A stretch of DNA of 64,000 nucleotides from Bathynomus jamesi (GCA_023014485.1 JAJOZX010002711.1:546501-610500), one strand, 5' to 3'. Numbered from the stretch's first letter, positions 1 through 11,998 are shown. The notes: generated by a model from the sequence alone, not told the origin. Translations and numbers: made by a program.

Positions 1-60
1 AGGTGGAGTGACAAGCTTCACCTTCGTCAGAATGAACAATTCGGGCGATCATGGTCAAGA

Positions 61-175
61 TTATATATATATATATATATATATACTGTATATGAGGGGC
101 CGTACGAAAGTAATGCCTTTTATTGTATTTACGAACTGAAACCCAACCCAAAACAACTAAATACCAACCCTCGTG

Positions 176-210
<35 letters not shown>
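61..210. repeat. (TA)n and (GT)n microsatellites
   Basis: TA runs at about 61-86 and a GT-then-TA run at about 175-210. Arrays of this kind recur through the window and often abut transposon ends. Confidence 0.95.
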
Positions 211-214
211 TATC

Positions 215-317
215 TAACGTAAAGAACGACGCTTGTATAGGAGAATATTTGTTTCGTTCTCTCTCTCTCTCATCTTGCGCGGAATATTCTCCTATACAAG
301 CGTCGTTCTTTACGTTA
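215..317. mobile_element. Hairpin MITE with 35-bp perfect arms
   Basis: Bases 215-249 are the exact reverse complement of 283-317; the loop holds a CT-rich run. Arms begin TAACGTAAAG and the element sits among TA repeats, which suits a TA-inserting Tc1/mariner MITE. Too short to code. Confidence 0.7.
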
Positions 318-620
318 ATTATACTGCGTGTTTGCAGTTTATATATATATATATATATATATATTATATTATATATAGTTATTACATATAAAATAAAGTT
401 AATCCTTTAACCCTAAATATGAATCCAGTCTTTATATCAAACGTGTGCAATTAATCAAATTTTTGGGCCATATTGCTATACACCATAAGAGGTAGGTGAA
501 ACATTTTCCAAACAAGTCCTAAGATCCATATACTATACCATAGTGTGCCTGCAACTATCGTACAGCATTAGAATTTATGTTCGGAAGTGTACGATAACAT
601 TTAATTAGCTGCTGGAAGTC

Positions 621-805
621 ATGCAAAGAAAAAGAGGTAGACAAAATTATAACTCCGATAATCATAATGGAAGTTCCGACATAAAAATCTACGATTTAAA
701 ATTTTTCAAAGTAAACGATATCTACAAACTAAACATTGCTTCGTTTGTGTATCAAATCGTCAATGATACTATTCCAGAAAATATCCAGAACAAAATACTA
801 GTGGT
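621..805 (+). pseudogene. LINE reverse transcriptase C-terminal remnant
   Basis: The plus frame reads a stretch containing LKFFKVNDIYKLNIASFVYQ, which resembles the segment after the reverse transcriptase domain of CR1/Jockey-type LINE ORF2 proteins. It is cut off where the foldback element at 806 begins; the last codons of the open frame are foldback sequence. Only about 60 residues remain and no catalytic motif is present. Family assignment rests on resemblance of this short stretch and is tentative. Confidence 0.4.
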
Positions 806-1613
806 TTACTCTCACTCACCGTCATTCCCATTTGATTCCGTGCTCAAGAATGGGAAAATGAGAAAGTGAGAATCTCAAACAAAGCATTTTCAATTCATGT
901 TATTCTCCAATTCATGTCATTCTCATTCTCATCCACGGCTTTTCCCACTTTGGTCCGGGTTAGGTTACGATTGGTTAGGTTAGGATACGATGAGTTAGGT
1001 TAGGTTATGGTTAATTGGGATACGATAAGTTATTTTCTGATTGGTTAGGCTAAAGTTACGTTAGGTTAGGAAATATTAAGCATTCTCACTCACCGCCGTT
1101 TGTCGGGAGTGAGAATGTAATGACATTTTCTCTCAAATCAAGAAACGTCTTTCTCAAATGTGGATTTGTTTACTTTTGTACATTCTCACTTGTGGATCAC
1201 AAATGGGAATGAGAATAAGCCAATTTATAACGCATGCATTCGAAAATCAAATCATATTCTTAGATTGTGTTGCAACATTTTATGCTCAACTGAACCCAAC
1301 ATTTTATGCTCAACTGAATCTCTCGAACAGTTTCGACCAAGAAGCCCAAAAGTCAAACACGCTTAAAAAAATTAAAATTCATCAAATACAAACCATAATT
1401 TTTCTGTCTTCATCTGTTTCCATTCCCACCTTCTTTACCCACTCCCTTCTCCCTCTTTTTTTTATGCAGGAAGGAGGGGCCACGGGTGAATGCCCGCAAA
1501 AGCGCGCCCCCCCCCCAATAAATAAGAAGAGAGCAATTACATACTACATACATACATACATACTTTATAAAAAATTTCATATCCTAACAAATTTCGAGAT
1601 ACACGGCAATGAG

Positions 1614-1644
<31 letters not shown>

Positions 1645-2039
1645 CTCACTAATATTTTGGATTACTTCCCATTCAATGTCATTCCCATTCGCAGTCCACA
1701 AGTGAAGTGAGAATGCGCAAAAGTGAAAATTCCATATTTGAGAAAAAATGTTTTTTGATTCGGGAAACAATGTCACTCGATTCTCATTCCCGGAAACGGC
1801 GCCGAATGGGAATGGTCAGTATTTCCTAACTTAACTTAATTTAACCTAACCTAACCGACCTAACATTATCCTAACCTAACCTAACCTGGACCAAAGTTGG
1901 AAAATCGTGAATGAGAATGAGAATGCCATGAATTGGAAAGAGACCGATTTGAAAATGCCTCCTTTGAAATTCTCACTTTATCACTTTTGCACTCTTGGGC
2001 GCGGAATGAACTGGGAATGATGTTGAGTGGGAGTAAAAC
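806..2039. mobile_element. Foldback element with TTAGG-rich inverted arms
   Basis: About 400-bp imperfect inverted arms (806-1,215 and 1,660-2,039) begin TTTACTCTCACTCACCGTCA and end with its complement. Each arm holds degenerate tandem TTAGG (951-1,070; CCTAA at 1,825-1,895) and many GAGAATG motifs. The centre (1,216-1,660) is AT-rich with a (TA)n run. No credible coding region: open frames here are low-complexity. It interrupts the LINE remnant. Confidence 0.65.
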
Positions 2040-2423
2040 ATTTCTTGTACAGTTTCAGGGTATTCAATATGTACAGTTTCGGAAAAAGTTGGCTTAGTAA
2101 CAAAATTTGTAAAAAGCATAAAAAATTACTAATTTGTATTATTGTTTCTCTTCACATATTTTATTCTTTTGGTGACAGTAATAAAAGTTCAAAAATAAAA
2201 ATTAATCATTAATGATTAGTAATTTTTTATACTTTTTAGAAATACTAGCAGAGAACCCGTCCTTCGTGCGGGTAGCAAAAATATCTCCGCCTACGGTGGG
2301 ATATTTTTGGTAGTTCCTGCGGAAGGTTATTGCCCTTCAGGTAATACATAGTTACTGTACAGTCAAAAATAATATATATATATATATATATATGTATTTT
2401 TTTAACACTAAAATTAACCAACT
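2040..2423. other. AT-rich spacer with a CCCG/CGGG hairpin
   Basis: No gene seen. Around 2,248-2,272 a short hairpin with an ACCCGTCCTTCGTGCGGGTA core occurs. Compact hairpins like this are common near ends of dispersed arthropod repeats, but I cannot place it in a family. Confidence 0.4.
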
Positions 2424-2528
2424 GGTTAGGTTAATTGAATGCCCGGTTAGATTAATTGAATGCCCGGTTAGGTCAACTGAATGCCCTGTTAGGTTAACTG
2501 AATGTCCGATTAGGTCAACTGTACGCCC
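2424..2528. repeat. Five-unit 21-bp tandem repeat
   Basis: Five units of about GGTTAGGTCAACTGAATGCCC with few changes, followed by TTGACGATTGGTTAGG. The same sequence recurs at 21.6, 29.95 and 55.7 kb, so it belongs to a dispersed family. Confidence 0.85.
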
Positions 2529-5500
2529 TTGACGATTGGTTAGGACTCAGTGATCCCCACACCCTATAGCCCACGGGCGCCATGGCGCCTGTGAAGCCCT
2601 TTTTTGGAGCCCGCAATCATTGTTTATTGAATTTTTAGTTATAAATTAATTAAACAGTCAAAGCTTATTTTTTCAAAATTTTCCTAATGTTTATCATGTA
2701 CTGCTCCTAAAAAGCCTTTAAAAGAGGCTTGAATCCTATAATGACCAACAAACCCCTATATAAAGAAAAATGTCCTAAAATTTTAGTCATGCAGTCGAAC
2801 ACAGCAGTGTAGTGAAGTCTTAGACTTAGTCACTCGATATCCTTCAAAAATACCCTAAATTAGTGGTTGTGTCTTATCACCATGGATACAGGTTCCAAGC
2901 GTTGCAAGGAATCACTTGGCATATGAATTATCTTAATTACTTATCTTAATTTATTAAATTATCTTTTAAAATAATTACAATATAATTATAAATTATGTTA
3001 ATTATCTTTTCTTAATTCACATCCAAATATTTGACTGAAGGGGTTAAATTAAGCAATAAGAAGATGAAAATTCTATATTTTTAAGAAAAACGTTTGAAAA
3101 CGTTTATATAGATTACTGTACATAGCATTGAAGGAGAATTTGTAGTTTTTTCGTGCGTAGTGTCGGTTGTGTGATTTCCTTGTTTGCTACAAAAACGACC
3201 TGTGTGTTATTGAATTTTAACACCATGACATCAAAAAAAAACTCATAACTATGCTTTCCATGAGGAAGCAATCTATTTTTTTACTAGTTTCAATGAGAAG
3301 TGTGTTTGTATGATATGTCACGCTACTGTTGCGCTTTCTAAAAAGTGCAATGTAGAACGCCATTTTAACACAGTTCACAAAGATTATAAGGAGAAGTATC
3401 CAGCCCGCAGTGCCGTAAGAATGATAAAGTAAAACAATAAAAAAACGATTTGATTCATAGGTAGGAAACAATAACAAAACTTATTTCCCCATCAACTGCA
3501 CCTACTGTGGCATCTTTTATGGTTGCAAATGTTATTGCAAAAAAGAAAAAACCATTTGAAGATGGGGAAATGATCAAGGAGTGTATGTTTGCTGCTGCAG
3601 AAGCTTTGTTCGAAAACTATAAAAATAAGACTGAGATTATGTCTGCAATAAAATCTATGTCACTCTCAGGAAATACGATTACACGGAGAATAGAAATGAC
3701 GTCGCAAAATATACATAGTCAGATAAAGTGTGATATGGAAAAGTGCACATTTTTTAGCTTACAATTCGATGAGTCAACAGACGTTCTTGACACTGCCCAA
3801 CTTATCATATTTATATGCATGGTTTTCGCGGATACCAGTGTCAAGGAGGAATTTTTGACTCTCATTCCTTTAAAGGAGAAAACACGTGGTGAAGATATCT
3901 ACAAAGCTTTCAAGACTTTTGTTGAAGAATATAATGTACCTCTTAAGAAACTCGTATCAATGACAACAGATGGTGCACCAGCAATGGTTGGGAAAAATGT
4001 CGGTTTTGTTACCCTTTGCAAAAAGGACGAGGCTTTTCCACACTTCATTAGTTACCACTGCATCATATACCAACAAGTTTTATGTTCAAACGTGATTAAC
4101 TATGAGCATATAATGAAACCGAGTGTCAAAATCATAAATTCTCTCCGGGCTAGGCCTCTTCATCATAGACAATTTAAGGCACTCCTGGATGAGATGAATG
4201 CTAAGTATGGGGATCTTATTTTATACACGGATGTCCGTTGGCTAAGTAAAGGAAAAGTAATTGATCGATTTGAGAAGCTTATCCCCCAAATCAAAGAATT
4301 TTTACAGAGAAGAGGTGAATCTTGTGAAGAATTGAGTGATCAAAAGTGGTTATCTGATCTATCGTTTTTAGTTGATCTGACATCTAAATTAAATAACCTT
4401 AATCTTGAGCTTCAAGGGGAAATGAAAACTATAACACAGATGGTGAGTTCTGTAGACACCTTCATAAGCAAATTGAAGTTTGGAAATTTCGAATGTCAAA
4501 AGGAAATTTTCAACATTTTCCGAGCTTGAATGAAAGATTGAACCCTGAAAATGTCGAAAGTAGTGCCAATCGATATATTGATGATCTCCAGAATATTTTA
4601 GATAACTTTCAGAAGCGTTTTTCAGACTTTAATAGTCATTGGTCCAGCAACTTTCATCTCTAACCCATTTCTTAATGCCGATGTCAGCGATATTGCCTCT
4701 CAAATAGGTCTTCTTTTCAAATTAGACGCATTTGAATTGGAAATGGAAATAATTACATTGCAAAATGACCTGCCCTTGAAAAGCAGAGCAGATCATCAAG
4801 AATTTTGGACACTGGTTGATTTACATAGATTTCCTCTTTTGAAAGCAACTTACCAAAGACTATGCTCGTGCTTTGGTTCGACATATACAGGGTGTCCCAA
4901 AAAAACTATATACTCTTTAATCTTTATAGCATCATATATTTTATAATTTAAAAAAAAACCAAACAATATATTGCTATAGCAATTGCCAATGAAAGGTAAA
5001 TTACTAATCTAAGTGATCAAACTGTTATAGCGAGTTGTTTGCATATAAAATTTAATTAACTACGCCAAGTGCTCAAAATGTTCTCCGGCGGCATGAATGC
5101 ACTTTTGAATGCGTCGACTAAGCCTGGCCTTGTTTTATCAAAGGCCTTGTAATGGCGAAGCCTATGGACCGAACGTAGTCTAGTCACTCACTAGCTTGCT
5201 TCGATACAAACTCTACAGCATTCAACTTTATTCAGTTCAGCAAAAGAACCCATGTTGCGTAAACGTTTGACACTGGAGCAACGAAAAAGTGTTCTGAAAT
5301 GGTATTGGAAATTTGAGAATGTGTCCGAAGTCCAGCGGCAATGGATCCGGGAATTTGGTACAAAGCCACCGACACGTCTCGCCATTACAAGCATCCGTGA
5401 AGTTTGAGGCAGAGGGATCTGCTCAAGATATGCACAAGCGAAGATCTGGACGACGCAAATCAAGTGCGAGTGATGAAAACTCCGCTGTAGTGTTGCAAAA

Positions 5501-5564
5501 ATTTAATCGATACCACAGAAATCAGTTAGGCAATGCGCCCGTGAGACCGGAATCAGCAAATCAG

Positions 5565-7931
5565 GTGTTCAGCACACCCATCATAAACATCAATACAACA
5601 CTTAAGACATTTAATCAGATCATCAATAATGCAAACAAATACATACCCAAGGGCAACATTAGGAAATACAACCCAAATTACACTAGAGAAATAGCCCACC
5701 TCATAAGGCAACGTAACAACCTCAAATATAACACACAAACACCACACACAGAAGCCATAAAACAGCAGATACAACAGCTCAACACAGAAATAAACAACAA
5801 ACTCAAAGAAAAACAAACAGAAACATTCAGGGAATTCATAACAACACTAAACCACTCCACAGATACACCCAGGCTATACAAGACTATAAACAGCATTACC
5901 CACTCTAACAGCGGCATTCACACCTCACACGCGGCTATCTGTCGCAGCCAAAATAATATCCCAACATACACACAACAAGCTAACATTCTAGTTAATCACT
6001 ACGCAAAGATAAGTCACTTAAACAGAGACAACAACCAGAAACACGCAGACAGACAAACAGCCAGACACAAGAAAACCTACAGACTCGACACGACCATTAC
6101 ACCCTTCAATACAGACCAGACCACCAACATCATCAAAAACATTAAGAATTCGAAGGCTACTGGACCAGACAACATATCTAACATACACCTTAAACACTTG
6201 GGTCCACAAGGAATACTAGCTCTCACAAATATCAGCACATATTCATACCAACACTGTATTATTCCTGACATATGGAAACAAGGTAAAATTATTACACTAC
6301 TCAAACCAAACAAAAATCCAACAGAACCAGCTTCCTATAGACCCATTACTTTACTATGCACACCTTCCAAAGTAACAGAAAGACTAATCTTACAAATCAC
6401 CAACCCACACATTCCACTATCGCCTACTCAACATGGATTCAGACCTCACCACTCAACCACGACATTACTCACTAACCTCACGCAGCACATCATGGATGGC
6501 ATGAACTCCAAACGACCAGCTCAACGTACACTATTAGCAACAATAGACATTAGTAAAGCATTTGATGCTATCCCACGCTTCCCTCTCATACACAAAATAC
6601 TCAACACAAACATGCACAATAACACCAAAAGGTGGCTGAGCAACTATCTTTCAGGAAGATACTCACATGTCACATTTAATGGCAAGTCATCCAAAAACAA
6701 GCTTTTTCCGAACGGAGTCCCTCAAGGCTCTGTTCTCTCACCAACACTCTTCAACTTATACATGCATGACATTCCAACACCCATAGATAACAAGCTTACC
6801 TTATCATCATATGCAGATGACATCACTCTAACATCCACCCACAACAACATCGACACCGCTACAAATAACCTACAAACATACATAAACAGTATAGAAGACT
6901 GGCTCACACACAATAGACTCAAAGTAGCGCCCAGAAAATCAACCATCACCTTGCTTACAAGCAACACAAAAGAACACCAGGTAATTCCACAGCTTACACT
7001 AAACAACATCAACATTCCACACACTCACAGGACCAAAATACTTGGGGTCACATACAACACATCATTATCTTTTGCAAACCACATTCAGGACATTAAAAAC
7101 AAATGTACGTCAAGACTTAACACTGTTAGGGTACTAACAGGCACAAACTTTGGACACCAGCAGGAAACAACAACACTCATATACAAACAATATATTCGCT
7201 CAGTTATGGACTATGCTAGCCCATGCTGGGCACCCATTATCTCAAACACACACATAAACACCTTACAGACAATACAAAACAACGCACTTCGTATCATTAC
7301 AGGATGCACTCGAACACCAATAGAACACCTGCACACAGAAACAAAAATACTGAAAGTTAGGGAACATTTAGACATGAGGCGAACACAATTCATGGCAGCA
7401 GCGACAACTAACCCACAACACCCTTGCCACTACATGTACAATCATGCACCAACACCTCGCACCATTAAGGTAACACCAGAGAGACATTATAACCAAATAC
7501 TCCATTCCATACCACGCCCCACAGACATCACACAGTACAGAAAACACATACACACACACCTAACCCACAAAGCACTGACACGACTCGGTCCGAATACGGT
7601 CCTAGGTGCGAAGCCGCCACCCATTAACAGGTCAGAGATCAGCCTGAGCAGATCGGATCGAGTTAACTTAGCACGATTCCGATGTGGACATCACCCCAAC
7701 TTACGGACATATAAACACAGACTAGACAACTCCATAGACGACACCTGCCACCTGTGCCAGGACACACCACAAACAATTGAACACATTATGATAGACTGTA
7801 CCGCTCTAGCACAACAACGAACACAACACAACATCACTAGTGCTGCGCTGAACCTCTGGTCCACTCCGGAGAGGGCGATCGGTTACCTGCGTGCCGCCGG
7901 CTTGCTCGATCAGGGTGGGCTGATCGGCTAA
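5565..7931 (+). CDS. LINE ORF2 reverse transcriptase, 5'-truncated
   Basis: About 789 uninterrupted codons. The reverse transcriptase copies the element RNA at a nicked target. Motifs in order: SYRPITLL, the first Asp block [10 protein letters not shown], the [14 protein letters not shown] block, and the catalytic [10 protein letters not shown]-terminal zinc-like motif (C-x2-C, then H, then [18 protein letters not shown]) follows. No endonuclease domain remains. The open frame extends upstream to 5,313, but those 84 codons are mariner DNA read through, not part of this protein. The lack of stops implies fairly recent insertion. Jockey/CR1-like; clade not resolved. Confidence 0.85.
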   Translation: MFSTPIININTTLKTFNQIINNANKYIPKGNIRKYNPNYTREIAHLIRQRNNLKYNTQTPHTEAIKQQIQQLNTEINNKLKEKQTETFREFITTLNHSTDTPRLYKTINSITHSNSGIHTSHAAICRSQNNIPTYTQQANILVNHYAKISHLNRDNNQKHADRQTARHKKTYRLDTTITPFNTDQTTNIIKNIKNSKATGPDNISNIHLKHLGPQGILALTNISTYSYQHCIIPDIWKQGKIITLLKPNKNPTEPASYRPITLLCTPSKVTERLILQITNPHIPLSPTQHGFRPHHSTTTLLTNLTQHIMDGMNSKRPAQRTLLATIDISKAFDAIPRFPLIHKILNTNMHNNTKRWLSNYLSGRYSHVTFNGKSSKNKLFPNGVPQGSVLSPTLFNLYMHDIPTPIDNKLTLSSYADDITLTSTHNNIDTATNNLQTYINSIEDWLTHNRLKVAPRKSTITLLTSNTKEHQVIPQLTLNNINIPHTHRTKILGVTYNTSLSFANHIQDIKNKCTSRLNTVRVLTGTNFGHQQETTTLIYKQYIRSVMDYASPCWAPIISNTHINTLQTIQNNALRIITGCTRTPIEHLHTETKILKVREHLDMRRTQFMAAATTNPQHPCHYMYNHAPTPRTIKVTPERHYNQILHSIPRPTDITQYRKHIHTHLTHKALTRLGPNTVLGAKPPPINRSEISLSRSDRVNLARFRCGHHPNLRTYKHRLDNSIDDTCHLCQDTPQTIEHIMIDCTALAQQRTQHNITSAALNLWSTPERAIGYLRAAGLLDQGGLIG

Positions 7932-7950
7932 ACAACAACAACAACAACAA
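5565..7950 (+). mobile_element. 5'-truncated non-LTR retrotransposon (LINE)
   Basis: Inserted inside the mariner transposase. The 3' end is a short (CAA)n tail at 7,930-7,950, right after the ORF stop. The 5' side starts in the linker ahead of the reverse transcriptase, so the apurinic-type endonuclease is missing. Base composition is strikingly A- and C-rich compared with its surroundings. No long target duplication is evident. Confidence 0.85.
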
Positions 7951-9166
7951 TCACCGGATTTTAAAGTCGGCAAAATGGAAAAGCTACATTCCAAGTCTGT
8001 TACACGCCATGACTGAAGATGACCCTGATCGCAGACTCGAATTTTGTGAATGGTTTCAGTCAATGGAAGCCGAAGACGTACAGTTTGCCAACAAAATCGT
8101 GTGGTCTGATGAAGCTACCTTCAAGCTGAATGGCACAGTAAATCGACACAACTGCAGGTACTGGTCACTTGATAATCCACACGTTTATGTGGATAAACAT
8201 GTTAATTTACCAGGATTAACAGCATGGTGTGGTTTATCATCCAGGGGTTTGGTTGGACCATTTTTCTTTAATGGGACAGTTACCGGTGCCGCATATCTCG
8301 ACATGCTGCGGACAGAAATTATACCTGCAGTTCGGAAGTTGTTTGGAAACGACGACTTTTACTTTCAACAAGATGGAGCCCCCCCTCATTATCATTGTGA
8401 TGTCAGAAGGTACCTCGATGAAACGTTGCCTAACCGTTGGATAGGACGAAGAGGAAGCGTTGAGTATCCTCCATGTTCACCGGACTTGACTCCACTTGAT
8501 TTTTACTTGTGGGGCTACCTGAAGGATGCAGTTTATGGTACAAGACCTGCAACACTCGAACACCTTAAGGATGCAATTAGGGAAAAGTGCGGGACCATCA
8601 CAGCATCCACATTAGTCCATGTCTGCGAAACAGTTAGTCGACGCATTCAAAAGTGCATTCATGCCGCCGGAGAACATTTTGAGCACTTGGCGTAGTTAAT
8701 TAAATTTTATATGCAAACAACTCGCTATAACATTTTGATCACTTAGATTACTAATTTACCTTTCATTGGCAATTGCTATAACAATATATTGTTTGGTTTT
8801 TTTTTTAATTATAAAATATATGATGCTATAAAGAGTATATAGTTTTTTTGGGACACCTTATATGTGTGAAGCAGCGTTTTCAACAATGAAAATGTTGAAG
8901 TCAAAATATAGAACGCAATTGCATGATCATCATCTAAATGACTCCATGAGAATGGCATTGATGAAATATACCCCTGACATTCAAAACTTAGCAAAGGAAA
9001 TGCAGTGTCAACCATCTCATTAAAATTTTTCATCTTCATTTTTCCATGCTCAGAAATGGTAAGTTTGACTTTAATCCATTAGTTTTTCTGTTACCATAGC
9101 TTTTTATAGCATTGACGTGAATTTGACTTAAATTTTTGATAATGTATTAATGGCGCCCGCAGTTTT

Positions 9167-9227
9167 ATATATATATATATATGGATATATATGTATGGAA
9201 TATTATGCATGAGCACGTACATTTCCC
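9167..9227. repeat. (TA)n at the hAT right edge
   Basis: A short TA run marks the eroded right boundary of the hAT element. Confidence 0.8.
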
Positions 9228-9307
9228 ATTATGCAAAACTGTCCCCACCAAGATTTAAACCCAGTACCTCGTGAGTATGAGGCAAGTGCGGTACCACTAC
9301 ATTACGA
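9228..9307 (-). mobile_element. tRNA-derived SINE head
   Basis: On the minus strand, box A-like TAATGTAGTGG and box B-like GGGTTTAAATC are spaced as in a tRNA gene, within a tRNA-sized segment. No intact cloverleaf or discriminator end was found, so this reads as a tRNA-derived SINE head, not a functional tRNA. Confidence 0.5.
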
Positions 9308-9377
9308 CAAAGTAAACGTTACTACGACCGAGTGGATATTTCAACACCCGAGGGAACCCCAGTTTCACTACTTTTAT

Positions 9378-9452
9378 CTTGTCGTAGCGTGGTGGTAACG
9401 CCTTCGCCTCCTACTCAAGAGGTGCTGAGTTCGAATGCTGGTGGGAGCATTT
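9378..9452 (+). mobile_element. tRNA-derived SINE head
   Basis: Box A-like TAGCGTGGTGG and box B-like AGTTCGAATGC at tRNA spacing. It faces away from the minus-strand head 70 bp upstream, giving an inverted pair. A (TA)n tail follows at 9,470-9,497. Confidence 0.55.
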
Positions 9453-9464
9453 CTGCATATATAC

Positions 9465-9496
<32 letters not shown>

Positions 9497-9989
9497 ATAT
9501 CTCTCTTTTTTTTCTCTCTCTCTCTCTGTCATTGATACGCGATACTTTTTCCATCATTTATTGGAAGATATATTCTGTTTAACGTTTCATAATCATAGTC
9601 CGGTAGCACAAACCCTGATTTTACTGGAACCCTGCATTGTTTGTTATAAAGCAAATTTTTACATATTTTGAAAGCTTATACCACCCCATTCAAGAATCCA
9701 TCGGGTGTACACCTGACCCCCGCTTGGCTTTTACAATATGGCCGCCATTTTCCAAGATGGCCGGCGAAACTGAAAAATCCCATATCCTGGTCAATACTTG
9801 ATGGATTTTGATGATCTTGGTGTCATTTCTAGGGTTTTTAGGATGATGAGTCGATCTGGAGGGGTTGCAGATACTTTGGGAGTCGTTTTGACCCACATTC
9901 GTCAATACTCAAGGTCATTGGAGGTCAAACGCCCCCCGAAAAGACGGAACTGGCACAGTACGAGTCATCATGGCCACAAGGCTTTTATG

Positions 9990-11600
9990 GCACCATTTCC
10001 AAACATGTAATCGCCTTTGCAAGTAAAACGAAACATATCAAGGTGGGTGCCCACTTGGTTATGGACCAAGAAGCGATTTATGTACGCGTCATCGGTTTGC
10101 TGATGAGCGAACGCGAACTTGACTTGACCCATGTATTCTCAACAGAGTTTGCGGCATACCCACCCGCACTGTTCCAACCAGATGGCTTAATGAGAACTGC
10201 AGCTAAGTCCGCATTGAAGCAGAACTTGGGAGTGGAAACATCCTCTCGAACATGGGGTCGACCAACAGTTGTTATCATGGATGTGTCAGCTGTTTTGTGG
10301 ACAGTCGACTGGCCTGCTAGTGGCACAGTTGTACATTTATCCAGACCTTCAAAGTATGTCTACCGAAACATCTTTCTCATGCATCTGTAGTACTAGCTTT
10401 TGATCGCTACTATGATTTCTCTCCGAAATCAAGCACTCGGGCAATGAGAAGCAAGAGCAGCAGAGCTCACAAGCTGGACCTCAACACCCCATTGCCTACA
10501 AGAGACGCTGTTCTCACGTGCACCGCGAACAAGGAGCAACAAAACAGGCTGCTCTGTGAGCAAATCCTTGCTGACAGTGAGTATCTCGCAACTGTAACCC
10601 AAGACCGTGAGCTAGTGCTTGCAGGATGGCAGACCATACCGACTTCCATTGTGCGAGGCAGGAGTCGAGCAGCATTGGAGCTCTCATCATCTCATGAAGA
10701 GGCTGACGTGATAATAACACAACACGCTATCGCACAAGCTGAGAAAGATTCTGATGCCCGCATCTCCATCATTTGTGATGAAACAGACGTGTTTGCCATG
10801 CTGACTCACTTCTATGAATTTAAGAAACTAGGCTGTCCCATGATTATGGAGTCTCAGTGCGTGACAGAAAATCAGTGGACATCCGAGCAACTGTAACCCA
10901 GCACAAAGACATCATCCCACAAGTCCTCAAACTACACACTTTGAGTGATTGTGACACAGTTGCAGCAATACATGGCATCAGCAAAGCCACTGCCATTGCC
11001 ACAGCCAAGAAGGGTCGGAAGCTAGACAAGCTGGGGTCCCTTGATGCATGTTTTGACCATATCGAGAAAGAGGCAACAGCGTCATTGTTGCATGCTATGG
11101 GGATAAGAAATCCTCATCTCTTACTGAGTGTCGTCAGCGAGTATGGGCTCAGAAGACAGGGAGTCGGGAATTGCTGCACCCAAACTATGTTCTCTACCAC
11201 CAACAACTGAACTTTCCATCAAAATGTGCTCAGAGCCCACTACACTGTGGCGAACTGGCTCGATGCACAAAAGTGTGACCCACCACCACTTGATCCTGTG
11301 CATTATGGGTGGGAGAGAGACGAAGCAAACAGAGTTCTCATCCCAAAAACAGTTGGTGAAGGAGTGTGCTTAGCACCAGATGAAGTTCTGAAGTTAATCA
11401 GATGTGGGTGTGAATCACAATCAGCATGCAGGGGGAGTCGCTGCGGCTGCATGGGACGCGGAATCCCTTGCACAATGTTCTGTGCATGTGGCAGCGGCTT
11501 GGATTGCAACAATCCATTGACCCAAAACGCAAACGAAGAGCAGACTGATGATCCTGACGATCCTGACACAACCATGTCTTTTGATATTTGCCTCCAATAA
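9990..11600 (+). pseudogene. PIN/FEN-like nuclease with C-terminal CXC domain
   Basis: C-terminal part of a large protein family found in many copies in aquatic and arthropod genomes and usually unnamed. Acidic residues of a PIN-like fold appear in order: VIMDVSAVLW (10,262 on), SSHEEADVIITQHA (10,685 on), IICDETDVFAML (10,770 on) and LSDCDTVAAIHG (10,940 on), the last leading into a helix-hairpin-helix-like stretch. A TSO1/tesmin-like CXC segment follows at 11,400-11,515 (CGCESQSACRGSRCGC, then more C-x-C). The frame changes near 10,400, 10,860 and 11,200, so it is dead, and no N-terminal portion is present. Its position between long inverted repeats suggests it is or was element-encoded. 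Function is inference from fold motifs. Confidence 0.6.
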
Positions 11601-11749
11601 ATGGTTACCTAATGTGAATAACTGCATCAAAGTTGTCAATGCCAATCCCCCAGCTAGGTGTGAGCTTTGTTTTGCTTACGAGGTCATATCTTGTAGCTTT
11701 ACAACCTTCCATAGAATGCATGTGCCCTGTACTTCAGCATAAATTGTGG

Positions 11750-11998
11750 TTTATATCCGAATATCATATCCATATAATGTGGGTTGTCATTTAAGCATTA
11801 TGATCTGGTTTTATCTGCAGAAAAGATGTTAAGTGCTCAGCAGTTAGCTAGATTGTAGAAATTGTCACTGAAATAAAGCAAATACAATGATGTCAACTGT
11901 GGCATTATCATATTTCAAGGCCAAACTTTAACCTCAAATGAATGCAAAAAACTTCACTTTTTTTCTACGTGAAGGTCATAATATGAAATTAAAAACCC
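11750..11998. other. Spacer between the CXC gene and the foldback
   Basis: AT-rich DNA, no open frame of note and no repeat recognised. Confidence 0.6.

Larger units (their letters stand above)
5241..8695 (+). pseudogene. DD41D mariner transposase split by a LINE
   Basis: The N-terminal helix-turn-helix starts at 5,251 (MLRKRLTLEQRKSVLKWYWK), shifts frame near 5,400, and continues through a GRR linker to 5,560. The catalytic part runs 7,951-8,695 with Asp1 in WSDEATF, Asp2 in QQDGAPPH, and Asp3 in [13 protein letters not shown] count 41 residues between Asp2 and Asp3, the DD41D spacing of the Visitor-like group. The C-terminal half is intact; the gene is dead from the frameshift and the LINE. 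Confidence 0.88.
4888..8859 (+). mobile_element. DD41D Tc1/mariner element inserted in the hAT
   Basis: Terminal inverted repeats read CAGGGTGTCCCAAAAAAACT at 4,888 and its complement ending at about 8,859, continuing as a match of about 50 bp. TA flanks both sides. Rejoining across it restores the hAT reading frame, so the mariner came second. A LINE (5,565-7,950) in turn interrupts it. Confidence 0.9.
3225..9021 (+). pseudogene. hAT transposase (BED finger, RNase H-like core, hATC)
   Basis: Cut-and-paste transposase. A BED-type zinc finger lies at about 3,300-3,400 (C-x2-C then H-x4-H). The longest open piece, 3,507-4,529 (340 codons), carries the first catalytic Asp in LQFDESTD, the second in TTDGAPAMVG, and the RW block at RWLSKGK. 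The usual C-x2-H following the second Asp reads C-x2-Y (HCIIYQ), so a key His is lost. After a frameshift near 4,529 the protein continues to 4,880, is broken by the mariner, and resumes at 8,862 with the hATC dimerisation segment CEAAFSTMKMLKSKYR, ending at 9,021. It resembles the GTF2IRD2/ZBED5-like hAT group. Dead because of the frameshift, lost His and insertion. Confidence 0.85.
2548..9165 (+). mobile_element. hAT DNA transposon, interrupted by nested insertions
   Basis: The left end starts CAGTGATCCCC and runs into GGGCGCCATGG; the right end has ATGGCGCCCGCAG at about 9,150-9,162, an imperfect inverted match. The inside encodes a BED-finger hAT transposase. A DD41D mariner (4,888-8,859) splits the gene near its C-terminal end. 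The extreme right end has decayed into a (TA)n tract, so that boundary is approximate. Confidence 0.7.

Noticed and set aside
1158..1652. 164-codon plus-strand frame
   Set aside because: It crosses the foldback arm and a (TA)n run; repetitive, no codon structure.
2424..2528. CRISPR-like array (regular 21-bp repeats)
   Set aside because: No spacers; units run head to tail in a eukaryotic transposon setting.
5313..5564. N-terminal 84 codons of the long LINE frame as part of its protein
   Set aside because: They are mariner HTH DNA read through in another frame; the retroelement starts at about 5,565.
6722..7024. Minus-strand frames opposite the LINE reverse transcriptase
   Set aside because: Shadows caused by A/C-rich composition of the real plus-strand gene.
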